Origin: Vicia villosa
Lineage: Eukaryota; Streptophyta; Magnoliopsida; Fabales; Fabaceae
NCBI RefSeq assembly: GCF_029867415.1
Contig: NW_026705326.1
Span: forward strand, 620,001 to 684,000
Direction: 5' to 3'
DNA: 64,000 nucleotides
Part shown: one piece after another, positions 11,421 to 21,640 of the stretch
How the letters are laid out: the number at the start of each line of letters is the position of its first letter
How positions within the stretch are numbered: the first letter of the stretch is position 1
Position numbers and translations under genes: made by a program
The notes under the pieces: generated by a model
Seen by the model: only the letters and a program-made list of their open reading frames with translations
Database searches by the model: none
What the model was told of the DNA's origin: nothing

Positions 11421-11716
11421 TCCTATGTGTTGGGTTATTTTTTTAAAAAAACATCCTTTGTGTATTTTCACGCACCGTTTTTTATTCTGGTCTATTAATT
11501 TCGGAAAAATGTCTGATAAATCCATTTTAGAAAATGCATAGTAACCCTGAATAATGTTTGCGTTGTCGATTTCGGTTTTTTACTAAAGCACAATTTATTG
11601 ATGAAAGACTGAGGAAATGTTACAAGAGGTGGTAACGAAATTGATACATTGTCGTAAAAAAAATACAGAGTAGATTAAACTTGCGACGAGGTCGAGCCAC
11701 GATTAGGGCATCTTTT

Positions 11717-14071
11717 TCAATTGTGCCCCACCTGACGGCAAATGCTGCATTTTCTTTCCATTTTGTCGTGAACGTTCATTTTGGTTCTAATCCGCGTACT
11801 ATTGGGACGACCCTTTTTCTTTCGCTGCATTGTGTTGTTATGCCAAACTACCTCCCCATCATACTCAGGCCAGTAATCCTCCTTGGCTACCACTGGAAAC
11901 GCAGCACTGTAAACTTGGAGCAATGTCTGAGCCTTGTAAATTAGAGACAGTAGTGATTTTGCGTCGCGGTGCGCAAACGCACATGCAGCTATGACATGTG
12001 AGCAAGGCATACGAAAAGCTTGAAACCTTCCACAGTCGTACCAATCTTCGTCTAGCAGAACCCTATATTATTGTCTTGGCAAACCCTCATTGTGGTCAAT
12101 TGTTTCACGCACACTGAACGTGCGGTTGAATCGGTCGAAAGAAGTTACTTGATGAGTGTTTGCTTTTGCCGATTGCTGTTGCATAAATTTCATGCAACTA
12201 TCACTTAACAGTTGACCAGATTGTCTAACATCACCCCATTTCCTGCCTCTCGTTGAGAATAGTGAAGCCATCCTAAAGTAGGTTGCCTCCACTAGTGCTG
12301 TGATAGGAAGGTTACAAATGCCTTTGAAAACTCCATTCATTGATTCCACCAGATTTGTCGTCATATGGCCCCATTGCACGCCTTTGTCATAAGCCCTTGT
12401 CCATTTCTCCCTTGAAAGGTTATCTATCCAACTTCCTGCATCTGGATTTGTCAGTACAATCTCACTCCGATAATGCTGGAATGTGGGTTGTGTTAATGCA
12501 TAACCAGCATTGACCAGGGCCTTCCTGATATGTCTATCCTTGATCTCCCGCATGAAATTCTGGGCGATGTGGCGAATACAATAGACGTGTTTTGATGGCG
12601 GGTCATGCCATCCGTTTGCTGGATTATTATAAGCACTCTCAATGGAAGCGTGCCTATCAGAGATTAAACAGATGTCAGGCTGAGGAGCAACATGTTCTCG
12701 GAGGTTCCTTAGAAAGAAACTCCAAGCCGTGGCAGTTTCACCTTCAACAATTGTGAACGCCACTGGAAAAATGTTGTTGTTCCCGTCCTGTGCAACCGCC
12801 ATAAGCATGGTTCCTTTGTATTTGCCGTATAACCATGTTCCATCAATTTGAAGTATGGGTTTACAATGTGCAAACCCTCGTACGCAAGGCTTGAACGCCC
12901 AAAAAAGCCGATGGAATATTCTGTTTCCTTAGACAGGGTTTCCATCCGGGGCATGCGCGGGCAGTGTCTCTAGAATAGTAACAGTGCCAGGTGCGTAACT
13001 TTGTAGCGCAGTAAGGTAGCGGGGAAGAATTTTGTATGACTCCTCCCAGTTGCCGTAGACTATCTCAATTGCCTTTGTTTTTGCAACCCACGCCTTTCTG
13101 TAAGATGGAGTGTAGTTGAAGGTTGTAACGATATGCGAGATAATATTTTTGACCTTCAAAGACAGATCCGAGCTTATTAGAGGCAAGATCTCCTGACAGA
13201 TGAGATCGCCACTGAGTTACGTATGATCTTGGGAAGTGTTAGGGTTGACACATGTGTGTTTTTGCGTAATCGACCCTATTTTCTATGCATTACTTCTCTT
13301 CCTATAAGAAGCCAACAGTCTGAAGCCACACTCTGGATTTTTACAAGTGATTACATACCGTTCCAGGTTTGAACGATCTACTTCAAAATCAACATTGTGC
13401 GCCATGTGCCATTTTTTTATTGTTCTAAGACATGCCTCCTTAAAAGGAAACTTGTCTCCTTCCTTTAACTCATCGTCATTTTGGATGTACGGTGTGAAGA
13501 AGATGTCGGATGATGGTTCGTCACCTTGCAGGTTCAAGTTACTCATATGTGCTGGAGGTGCGTACACATGGGCTGGAGGCACCGGCATGTGTTGCTCGTC
13601 GTCGGATTCCTCGTTGACCATGTCGTTAAAATCAGTTTCCAGATCTTCTTCTTCCTCGTCTATGACATCAACCTCTTCTTGCTCGTTGACTGGCGGGTCT
13701 ATAACTTGCGACTGGACAACATGAGTTTCTTGTGTCTCAACCTGTATAGTAACGTACAACTCGATGGAATCCAAGCCAGAGTATTCGTGGGTAGCAAACA
13801 TATCTTGGAGGTCTTCGTCATTTGCAATCTCCATCTCATAAAACTTGACGGTGTTGTTGTCATTGAAAGAGGGACATTGGTAAAAAATGTTTGCAATAGG
13901 ACCCATTGCAATCTTAGCGTGTAGTCGCTGAATGAAGGATGTAAAGGTGGCTCTTTTGCTCAACAAAAATGGCACAACTTGAGTGTTTCTCATCACAAAA
14001 CCGGCTATTTCATGTGAGTAAGTCTCACCGTTTAGATGGGCACGTACAAGGTATTGGGGAGATGAAGCCAT
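11717..14071 (-). pseudogene. MuDR/MULE transposase with four in-frame stops
   Basis: One frame runs from an ATG at 14071 to a stop at 11717, about 785 codons, broken by stops at 13283-13285, 13217-13219, 12929-12931 and about 12068-12070. Order: N-terminal PB1-like domain (residues 1-115), acidic linker, MuDR zinc-type domain (about 210-290), DDE domain, SWIM zinc finger (CGRFQAFRMPCSHVIAAC, about 680-697) and a C-terminal knuckle start (CSICRQVGHN). The DDE residues are present: Asp410 in QIDGTWLYGKYKG, Asp472 in LISDRHASI, Glu576 in NLVESMNGVF. All domains of an autonomous enzyme are thus visible, but the stops make this copy inactive unless read through. A TATA box lies at 14164-14170. 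Confidence 0.88.
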
Positions 14072-14163
14072 TTTTTCGGGTTAGTGTTTGGGTGTTGTAA
14101 TATTAGGTCAGAGTAGGCAATATTGTTTGTGTGTGTTGTAATGTTTAGAAAATATTGGTTGTC

Positions 14164-14170
14164 TTATATA
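14164..14170 (-). promoter_or_regulatory. TATA box of the MULE transposase
   Basis: CCCTATATAAGACAACC on the minus strand lies about 95 bp upstream of the ATG at 14071, directly next to the 53-bp repeats. Confidence 0.6.
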
Positions 14171-14200
14171 GGGTAATACTTACAGCTTTGCATTGACTCA

Positions 14201-14518
14201 AGACAGACGCACGTTGATCTAGGTCTGTCACAGGATTCCAAATTGACGAGACTAGACAGACGCATGCTGATCTAGGTCTGTCCCAAGATTCCAAATTGAC
14301 GAGACTAGACAGATGCACGCTGATCTAGGTCTGTCCCAAGATTCCAAATTGACGAGACTAGACAGACGCACGCTGATCTAGGTCTGTCCCAAGATTCCAA
14401 CATGAAGAGACTTGACAGACGCATGCTGATCTATGTCTGTCACAGGATTTCAAATTGAATGTAAAAGACAGACGCACGCTGATCTATGTCTGTCACAAAA
14501 TATGTCACACAGTTCTAG
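14201..14518. repeat. Six tandem copies of a 53-bp repeat upstream of the transposase
   Basis: The word AGACAGACGCACGCTGATCT recurs at 14201, 14254, 14307, 14360, 14413 and 14466, exactly 53 bp apart each time. Each unit holds GACAGA and its inverted match TCTGTC around GATCTAGG, so each could bind a dimer. The array sits 30 bp upstream of the transposase TATA box. The first four units are closest to each other; the last two have diverged in their second half. Confidence 0.95.
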
Positions 14519-14769
14519 CTAACAAAAAAAAATATCAATCAATAATTAATATACAAAAAAAATATGTAATGTGTATATACAGTTTTTATGGGGGTATTAA
14601 TGTAATTATAAAATATATAATTTTTTCTTTAATTTTTTAGCTTTCTTTCTCCTAATATATTTCGCCGAATACCTAATGAGATATCCTCTTAATAATCTAT
14701 AATTATTTATAAAAAATTAAAACTGAAATAAAATCATTTTTTAATCATATTTTAGCGATGTAAATATAC

Positions 14770-14990
14770 AGGTTCTCTCTTTCTTCTCAACCCTTCAATA
14801 CGACACACAATGGTGAGTTTTTTTATTCTTGTTCATAAATGATTTTCCTATCAACGATGTTCTGTTTTTTTTTCTCTTTCTTTCTAAGTGAATTTTTAGA
14901 TTATTGTTTTTCTTTTACTATCTTTTGTTGAAATAGATTGATTTTTTTCTTCTCTTGGTACCGTTAAAAATAACAATGTGGTAACCCGGC
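14770..14990 (+). other. Exon-like leader inside the MULE (possible captured host fragment)
   Basis: A pyrimidine-rich leader (TTCTCTCTTTCTTCTCAACC) ends in an ATG at 14811 immediately followed by GTGAGT, a good plant splice donor, and then T-rich intron-like DNA. First exons made of only a leader plus ATG are common in plant ribosomal-protein-type genes. No downstream exon is recognised. The fragment may be captured host DNA or the start of an unrecognised transcript of the element. Confidence 0.3.
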
Positions 14991-15205
14991 CGATGATATA
15001 CAAATGAAGATGCTTATTTAAAATGTTGAAGAAAGAATTTTTAGGTTTGGACTTGTTATGATCGTAGTGATAAAGTGATCATACTCCAGCATTTTTAGTT
15101 GAAAATAATTAAACACGATATTACATTGCAAAAAAGAAAATAACACAAAACAACTGGTAGTACACGAAATTACATTGCAACAAATAAAACAACACTTAAT
15201 CTAAA

Positions 15206-15529
15206 CTACTCAAGTATCACTGCAAGAACAAGTGGATCTTCAACGCCTCGGTTAACTTCTCCATTGTGTGTCCAAAACATTAGATCCACGTCCACATCGT
15301 CTTTCACACGATCCCAATAATACATGTAGGTGCCTTCTGGGTTATTATCCGTCAACGTAATGTATGGACAACGATAATCTATCTGTTTAACTTTCCTGGT
15401 TGGACCATCCAGTTGACGAAACCCGGTGTTGATGGCTCTAACAATTCTCTTGAAATCCCAATGCGGGTTCAGGCAAACCCGCATGTGACTACCTTCCTCA
15501 AAAAAGACGACAGCCCAAACTGAATTCAT
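15206..15529 (-). CDS. Small protein resembling the transposase N-terminal (PB1-like) domain, copy 1
   Basis: An intact 107-codon frame starts at an ATG at 15529 with a TATA box (15594-15601) about 65 bp upstream. The C-terminal 80 residues line up with residues 45-115 of the transposase in the same element: IDYRCP against IFYQCP, then DNN, an acidic DDVDVDLMFWTH against NDEDLQDMFATH, and a closing hydrophobic strand (LVLAVILE against IELYVTIQ). It has no DNA-binding or catalytic motif. I infer a stand-alone copy of the protein-interaction domain that could pair with, or compete with, the transposase. Function is unproven. Confidence 0.6.
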   Translation of the reverse strand: MNSVWAVVFFEEGSHMRVCLNPHWDFKRIVRAINTGFRQLDGPTRKVKQIDYRCPYITLTDNNPEGTYMYYWDRVKDDVDVDLMFWTHNGEVNRGVEDPLVLAVILE

Positions 15530-15593
15530 TTTTAAGTGTTTGCAGTAAGAAGAAAAAAAGAGTTAATACTTCAACTCCACACACACACACCTC

Positions 15594-15601
15594 TATTTAT
15601 A
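15594..15601 (-). promoter_or_regulatory. TATA box of small gene 1
   Basis: TTCTATAAATAGAGG on the minus strand, followed by an AC-rich leader and the ATG at 15529. Confidence 0.6.
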
Positions 15602-15792
15602 GAAGAGAGGACCACTTGTAGCAACTTTTGTTTTAGCGGGTAAATATGGCGGGAAATATTTTTGTTAATTATTTATAACTTAAATACTCATTGGCAACTT
15701 TGTAACGATAAAATATGATTTCATTGAAATATGCTAAGAGCATTTGATTGAACGGTACAGAAGTTACAGAAATGATAAAGAAACTATGGCAT

Positions 15793-16161
15793 CTAGGATA
15801 TTACAACGGTTAAAACAATGTCTTCTCTGTCCTCCATCATCCGAGTGCATTGGATGTCGTCTTCCATAGTCTCCCACCAACACTGTCTTTCAAGAAAAAC
15901 ACCACCCCTTGTTCTAAGCCTCTTGATAAATCTGATTTCTTCGCCGGGACTGTACTCCCCGTCCAAAAACCTCAGGATGGTTCTCTTAAGTTGGTCCATG
16001 GAATGGATATTCCAAAACATAACTTGCATGAGAGGTTTGACGGGAGAGAAAATGACGTACCCGTTCCTTCGACGATAGTCCGATTGATAGTCGAACCGTT
16101 TCACAGGTGGTGGAGGCTCAGAGCTCCGGTGCGTGCTATCTGGCCTTATTCGAGATCTCAT
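15793..16161 (-). CDS. Small protein resembling the transposase N-terminal (PB1-like) domain, copy 2
   Basis: An intact 122-codon frame starts at the ATG at 16161; the frame is open further upstream, but only from a GTG that lies too close to the TATA box (16202-16208). A basic, proline-rich N-terminus (about 20 residues, SSEPPPPVKRF) precedes a domain with the layout of copy 1: a helix-like MDQLKRTILRFL, a mid strand, an acidic MEDD segment and a closing IVLTVVIS strand. Similarity to copy 1 is clear in layout but weaker in residues. No other motif is recognised. It is tandem with copy 1 and divergent from the PMD gene. Confidence 0.55.
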   Translation of the reverse strand: MRSRIRPDSTHRSSEPPPPVKRFDYQSDYRRRNGYVIFSPVKPLMQVMFWNIHSMDQLKRTILRFLDGEYSPGEEIRFIKRLRTRGGVFLERQCWWETMEDDIQCTRMMEDREDIVLTVVIS

Positions 16162-16201
16162 TTTTTCCGTGTGTGTAGTCTTATGCACACAAGAAACCCT
16201 A

Positions 16202-16208
16202 ATTTATA
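16202..16208 (-). promoter_or_regulatory. TATA box of small gene 2
   Basis: CCCTCTATAAATTAGGG on the minus strand, about 41-47 bp upstream of the chosen ATG at 16161. Confidence 0.55.
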
Positions 16209-16308
16209 GAGGGATGAACGCCTGCCTGGCTTACGGTCTATAGCACAACTAGGGTTTCCACTACAAGAAAAAACATAAATCCTAATTTTCAAAAAAAAAG
16301 GGTTTGTA

Positions 16309-16425
16309 CTAATGCGCCAAATGTAATGGCGCATATGTACTTTTCCTTACTTGGAATGCGCCAAATGGAATGGCGCATTAGTTGAAATTTTGAAAGATTA
16401 TGCCATTTCATTTGGCGCATATGTA
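16309..16425. repeat. Central palindrome group in the divergent intergenic region of the MULE
   Basis: Three copies of a word close to GCGCCATTTCATTTGGCGC, at about 16314, 16356 and 16401, sit between the minus-strand small gene 2 and the plus-strand PMD gene. They match the words at both element ends. Confidence 0.88.
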
Positions 16426-16730
16426 TGGTACACCTGGTCCCCACCCGTTAACGTCTTAATAATTTCAGTCTTTCGCATGCGTCCGAAACGATTCCTGCAA
16501 CCTAGCATGCGTCTGAAACGATTCCTGAAACGATTCCTGAAAAGATTCCTGAAACGATTCCTCCTAATACTGCATGCATGCAACCCTATCTGGTACCTAG
16601 TTCTGCTCTGCATGCATGTCACCGAAAGTGTTATTGCATGCATGCCAACCACTTCTGCACAAGCAACACCTAGCAAATTTGAATGTGTTGACATGTCCAG
16701 CGTGCAGCTTGTTACCGTTTAAGCCTCATC

Positions 16731-16739
16731 ACTATATAT
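16731..16739 (+). promoter_or_regulatory. TATA box of the PMD gene
   Basis: ATCACTATATATACTACC lies about 95 bp upstream of the ATG at 16833, with a CT-rich leader between. Confidence 0.6.
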
Positions 16740-16832
16740 ACTACCATGGCCCCTGCATTTCTCACCACCTTCACTCATCTACTCTCACAATAATCATTTT
16801 GCTTTCAAATTCCAGATTTCAAGTGTTCAACC

Positions 16833-19145
16833 ATGTCTCTCTTAACAATGGGTGATGCGCACCGAGGAACCCCCGAGAACATCGCATCCTATGTAAGTAT
16901 TTTACTATTACGTTAATAACATGCACCTGTCTATGATGAAATAACTGAATACTTATGCATACATAATTATTTTCAGGACGCTAACCATATCCGGACTCGT
17001 AGTCACTCGATCATCGCTCCGGACGACTGCATAAGACCCTACTTGGACGTTGCTGGTTTCAGACCGATTAGCACCATCGCTGAGGCTTCCATTGATCACA
17101 AATTTGTTCTGGCCTTGTTAGAACACTGGAGGCCGGAGACACACACTTTCCATCTTCCAACAGGGGAGTGCACCATCACCCTGGAGGATGTTCATATGTT
17201 ACTAGGCCTTCCAGTTGACGGTAAGGCAATTAATGGCTGTGTAATGCAGGAAAGTTCCCTATGCTTTCAGGCATTGGGCATAGACTTGATTGAGGGACAA
17301 GTTGGTGCTAGGGGACAGGGTATTAACCTTAAGAGGTTAAGGATTTATTATGATAATTTTCGGTTGGATGATGCGTCTTCCTAAGAGACCATACTTCAGA
17401 AAACCAGGTGCTACCTTATCTTGCTAATTGGAAACATTTTGTTTCCAGATAGTACTGGTAACACTGTTAATTTTATGTATCTTCGTTTATTAATGGATTT
17501 TACTAGAGTTGGTCTATATAGTTGGGGGTCTACAGTGCTGGCTACGGTGTACCAATCCCTGTGCAAGAACGCAAGATACGATTCTTGCACATTCTATAGA
17601 TGCGCTCTGTTGGTGCAAGTGTGGGGGTGGTGGAGGATGCCTATAATGGCCCCGATTAACAAAGCCAGTTGGACCTTTCCGTATGCAATGAGGTAAGTTT
17701 TTAATATACCATATTTTTCATGGAGAATTAGTGGATTATGAGATTTACTCTAACTAAAACATTTAATTTGCGTTTAAGATTTTGCGTGAAAAAAATGGAC
17801 TTCACAACAAATCTACGGTCAAATATCACAATGTACCGCCAGCTGATTGATCACTTAGGACCCGAACAAGTATTATCTATAATCTTTTGGTCTTTTATAA
17901 GTGTATTTTTTATAAATATTTGCCTGAAATAATGTATAACTCTTATTTATGCAGTTTATATGGAGACCGTATCTCAATTGCGATCATGTGCCTAGAGCTG
18001 CAGATGCAGAAATTTGGACTACAACATGTTGCCTGATCCGGTACAACATCATCGAAATGCATCATAGTGATCGGGTCAAGCTACAGTTCGGAATGCGTCA
18101 AGGTATACCCGACCCTCCAGTTGACTTGGGAGTGTGGCACCTCAGACGAGTCAACCATCAGTGGAATCACAAAAAATGGAAGGATTACGCACCCGACTGG
18201 CGCCAGATGTGGAAGGATCGTCGCCAATTTGTCCTCAACTTCCCCGTGAGTGATCAAGATATGAAACCGTTCGCCGAGTACATAAGTTGGTACCGTACGG
18301 TTACCACCCCTAACTTGTTTATTGCAGATTCGTTCTACTTAATAGACCTCCGTGCTCACAACTACATCCTACCCCAACATCAACCTGAAGAGGAACAACA
18401 ACAACAACGGCAACAACAACGACAACAACAACGACAACAACTACAACAACGACAACTACAGCAGCAACAACAACAACGAGAACAAGAACAAATTCAGTAC
18501 ACCAACCAACAACAAAATATGTTCCTTACTCCGTCCCGTTTTGTCCGCAACTACCGGCAACCAAATCTGTTCCAATCAGAGTCTCAACCTTTTCAAGAAG
18601 CTGAAGACCAATACCATTCCGCTAGCCAATATCAGACCCAATCACAACCATTTGGATTTGCAGCGTTCGCAGGTTCCGCAAGGTTGTTCGGCCAAAACAT
18701 TACGCCCGGTTCGTCAAGCCTACATCTAAGTCCCGACGATGGTCCTCATGATGAATCCTCTCACTGTGGCACCCCTTCTGGCTATGCAACACCGTCGAAC
18801 TAATTTGGCTTTAATCAAGGTAGTTCTAGTGCTGCTGGGTGCTACCAACCTGAAGTTGTTCCCCTACCCACTCCCCCACCACAATTTAACAATTATGAGG
18901 GCTTGGGTAACCGACTTTACAACAGTCGGTTTCTGGAAAATTATGGTGGCGTGGACGAATTCATAGACAGCGACCAACAAAACAACCCACTTCCAGGCCC
19001 AATGACACATACCCATCAAGAAGCACGAAGGGGTAGGGGTAGGGGTGGTGCTAGGATTCGCGGCGGCATCAACGAACGCGGTAAACGTGTGATAACAAGA
19101 CCTTCGTGCGGAACAGATGGCTATCTTGGTGATGGACGCCATTAA
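16833..19145 (+). pseudogene. Plant mobile domain (PMD, MAIN-like) gene carried by the MULE, four exons, two stops
   Basis: Exons read as 16833-16892, 16977-17692, 17779-17869 and 17955-19145, all with GT-AG junctions that keep frame. The product has the plant-mobile-domain signature: GECTITLEDVHMLLGLPVDG, then FRLDDAS, ILFPDSTGNTVNFMYL, YSWGSTVLATVYQSLC and WGWWRMP, followed by FIWRPY and a tryptophan-rich C-terminal half. A glutamine tract of CAA/CAG codons (about 18391-18520) and an RGRGRGG tail (about 19030-19060) follow. Stops at 17382-17384 and 18801-18803 break an otherwise open frame. PMD proteins occur in host silencing/genome-stability genes and in transposons; here it is clearly element-borne. 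Its role in transposition is unknown. Confidence 0.82.
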
Positions 19146-19369
19146 GCATTTTGTTGTGTTTTCTTTAGTCAATTATTGTCGATGTATCGTTTCTTTAATC
19201 AATTGTAACCGATGTATTGTTACTTTCGATTACCAAATGCCAATTTACGTTTTCTACATTAAATTATAAAAACTAAAAAAAAATTGAAAAAAAAAATATA
19301 TAAGCACTTACCTAATAAAAAAATAAAAAAAAATGAAAAAAAAAACCTAACAACTTATGCGCTAAATGG

Positions 19370-19510
19370 TTTGACAATTAGGGGGAAAAAATGGCCTAAT
19401 GTGCCATTCCATTTGGCGCCAACTCTTAGAAAATTAGGGTTAGCCAAATGGTTTGGCGCATGCACCCTATTTCAACACCTATACGCCATTTCATTTGGCG
19501 CATCCACTTA
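19370..19510. repeat. Right subterminal palindrome group of the MULE
   Basis: Four more or less decayed copies of the GCGCCATTTCATTTGGCGC word, at about 19358, 19401, 19443 and 19482, mirror the left group. Confidence 0.8.
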
Positions 19511-19607
19511 TCTGGTGTCCCAAACCTAGACATTTTGGTAAATACCCCGAAAACATGATTTTTTTTTGTAATTTTTTTATTAAACCTGGTTATTTAAATT
19601 TTTTTCA
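19480..19607 (-). repeat. Right terminal inverted repeat of the MULE
   Basis: Reverse complement of 11175-11301 with only a few differences. Confidence 0.93.
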
Positions 19608-20780
19608 TTTAAAAACCACTATTTATTTATTTTGTTAAAACCATTAAACAAAACTTAGTTAAAAAATTAATTGAATCTATTTTAAGATTTAAAATCAAAA
19701 TATTAATATTTACTATTTAATAAAATTTATCAATCACTTCAATATATTTTTGTATCTTATGTATTTAAAAATGCAAGAATAAAATACATGTTCCTTATAA
19801 TATTCTAATACCTAAATGGATAATTTATGAGAAAGACAAAGAATGGAATAAGTGACCTAATATTTAATAAAAAACGAAAAAGGAAAAAAGAGAGCAATTT
19901 GTCGATTGGTGCAAAGAACAAAAGCTAGGTCACTGCCTATATAGCAAAGAAGGCAGGTTGATAAAGTCAACAAAATGACTCAGAGATTAGTCAGCAGGCA
20001 CGAGTTGCTTGCAACATAATCCCATGCAAACGAATATCACTGGATACGAATACTTAATAATATTATTAATATATTCAAAAAGCAACTCTATGTCCATTTC
20101 ACTTCCTTTTTTCTTTTCTTTTTTCTATATATATTTTTATCTTTCAATTTTGTTTCAAAATTATTGTATTGATATTGCACAATGGTAGTACTACTCTTGT
20201 TTCCTGATCTTGGATTGCATGCAGTGCACCAAGCTCTCAATCATTGGTGTCTTTAGTTAAATACATTTCTTTTCTGATCAAATGTTTAATTAAATGCTAA
20301 AAGTTTAAGATTTATTAGGTCCTCTCCTACTTCTATTATAACCCAGATTTTTTATTTCCATTTTCTCCTTACAGCCTTGCACTTGATGTTAAATATATAT
20401 TTGATATTTTAAAGAGCCGTACCGTACATGTGCACGCCATTAGGAGTCGTGCTAGTAGCATGTAGCCACAAGCTTATTTTCATACTTTTTTGACAAGACT
20501 TTCATACTCTTTTACAACATACTAATTCAATATGAAATATATTTATCTATATTATTATATAATTTTATAATATCTTTATTTTTTTTTAAATCTTTGAAAT
20601 TAAATACTACATACGAGTTTTGCAAAAATACATTTGTATTATTGGTTTTAAGTTTCAATCGCATTGTAATCTCTTCAATTTTGATGATTTTTTAATCGGA
20701 TTTGAGTATTTTTAGTACTCCTTTTTATATAATTTGTTTAAAAAAAAAGTTGTATTTTAACAAGGGTAAATAATTATGTC
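19608..20780. other. AT-rich intergenic DNA
   Basis: No gene, terminal repeat or recognisable protein similarity was found in this stretch. Confidence 0.5.
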
Positions 20781-21640
20781 CTCCATAGTCCATACGCATC
20801 AATTACCATCTCATTAGATCTAATGGTCACCCATACAACGTGCCTCTTCTCATGCAGAAGATTTTGACCGCTCATACTATATAAGGAAAAATACACGATA
20901 TTTCAGGTATTTAAATTCATTATCACTCTCACATTATTTCTTATTCTCTCACTAACTTGAGCGTTGGAGTACTATAACCTTACATGTCACCCCCATCTCC
21001 GCCGCATGAGAAACTTGCTCCACCGATTCAAGATCTTATCTCACAGTCTCATCGATCATTTCTGGATTCCCAAGCAAAATAATGACGCTTTATGTGAAAA
21101 TCGACTTCTGATTCCTAAAAATTCTACAAAGGACCATTATTTCTCTATCGCATGTCCAAACCTTTGATTCTTTCATCGCGAATATTGATCTCTTCCCGAA
21201 CAACCTAATATCGATCTCTTGAAGCTTTGGAGACTTCAAGAATCATTCGATTTGCCAAAGTTGTTGTTGAAACTATCAGAGTTATTCATGCTCCACTAGA
21301 GATGGATGATCCAGCATCATTGACCCCCTCCTCTATTCCAACGCAGTGGGATTTGGATCTTCTTGAAGTTGTATGTCTCTAATACATTAAGGGGAAGACT
21401 TCTATGTGGTTTTATTACTTGTCCCTTAAGCTTTCAATTTAAAATTAGAACTATATTTGAGACTCCTATTCAATTGCACATCTTTAAGGATCAACTTTTT
21501 GATCCATGTTTTAACATGCATAATTCAAAGTGTTTGTTTTAGAGTATGAACATTATGCTTTAAGTCAATTAGTTGAGATTTTTGGAACAAGTACCATGAT
21601 TGAGATTGATTCATATCATGTAAAAGTAGAATGTCAAAAC
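20780..21640 (+). mobile_element. Degraded LTR-retrotransposon 5' region (LTR end plus gag-like remains)
   Basis: A TATA-like CTATATAAGG (about 20878) is followed by a run of CTCTCACTAACTTGAGCG typical of legume LTR transcription starts and then by decayed coding sequence with gag-like words (WDLDLLEVV near 21350; LEYEHYALSQL near 21540). Stops are frequent and no boundaries are certain. Confidence 0.4.

Larger units (their letters stand above)
11175..19607. mobile_element. Mutator-like element (MULE) with transposase, two small genes and a PMD gene
   Basis: Near-identical inverted ends (11175-11301 and 19480-19607, about 96% by eye) enclose 8.4 kb. Inside are a minus-strand MuDR-type transposase gene, two minus-strand small genes, and a plus-strand plant-mobile-domain gene, each with its own TATA box. 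One palindrome family close to GCGCCATTTCATTTGGCGC lies in three groups: at each end and in the middle (16309-16425). The left end abuts the LINE poly-A tail. A 9-bp duplication is not certain because both flanks are A/T runs (CATTTAAAA occurs near both). Confidence 0.88.

Noticed and set aside
13347..13924. Plus-strand open frames opposite the transposase
   Set aside because: Shadows of the acidic linker of the minus-strand transposase gene.
17382..17384. Whether the stop in the PMD gene is spliced out by an extra intron
   Set aside because: The protein family continues without a gap on both sides of the stop (DDASS then ETILQ), so a simple nonsense change is more likely.
18352..18729. Asn-rich open frame overlapping the PMD Gln tract
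   Set aside because: Out-of-frame translation of the CAA repeats.
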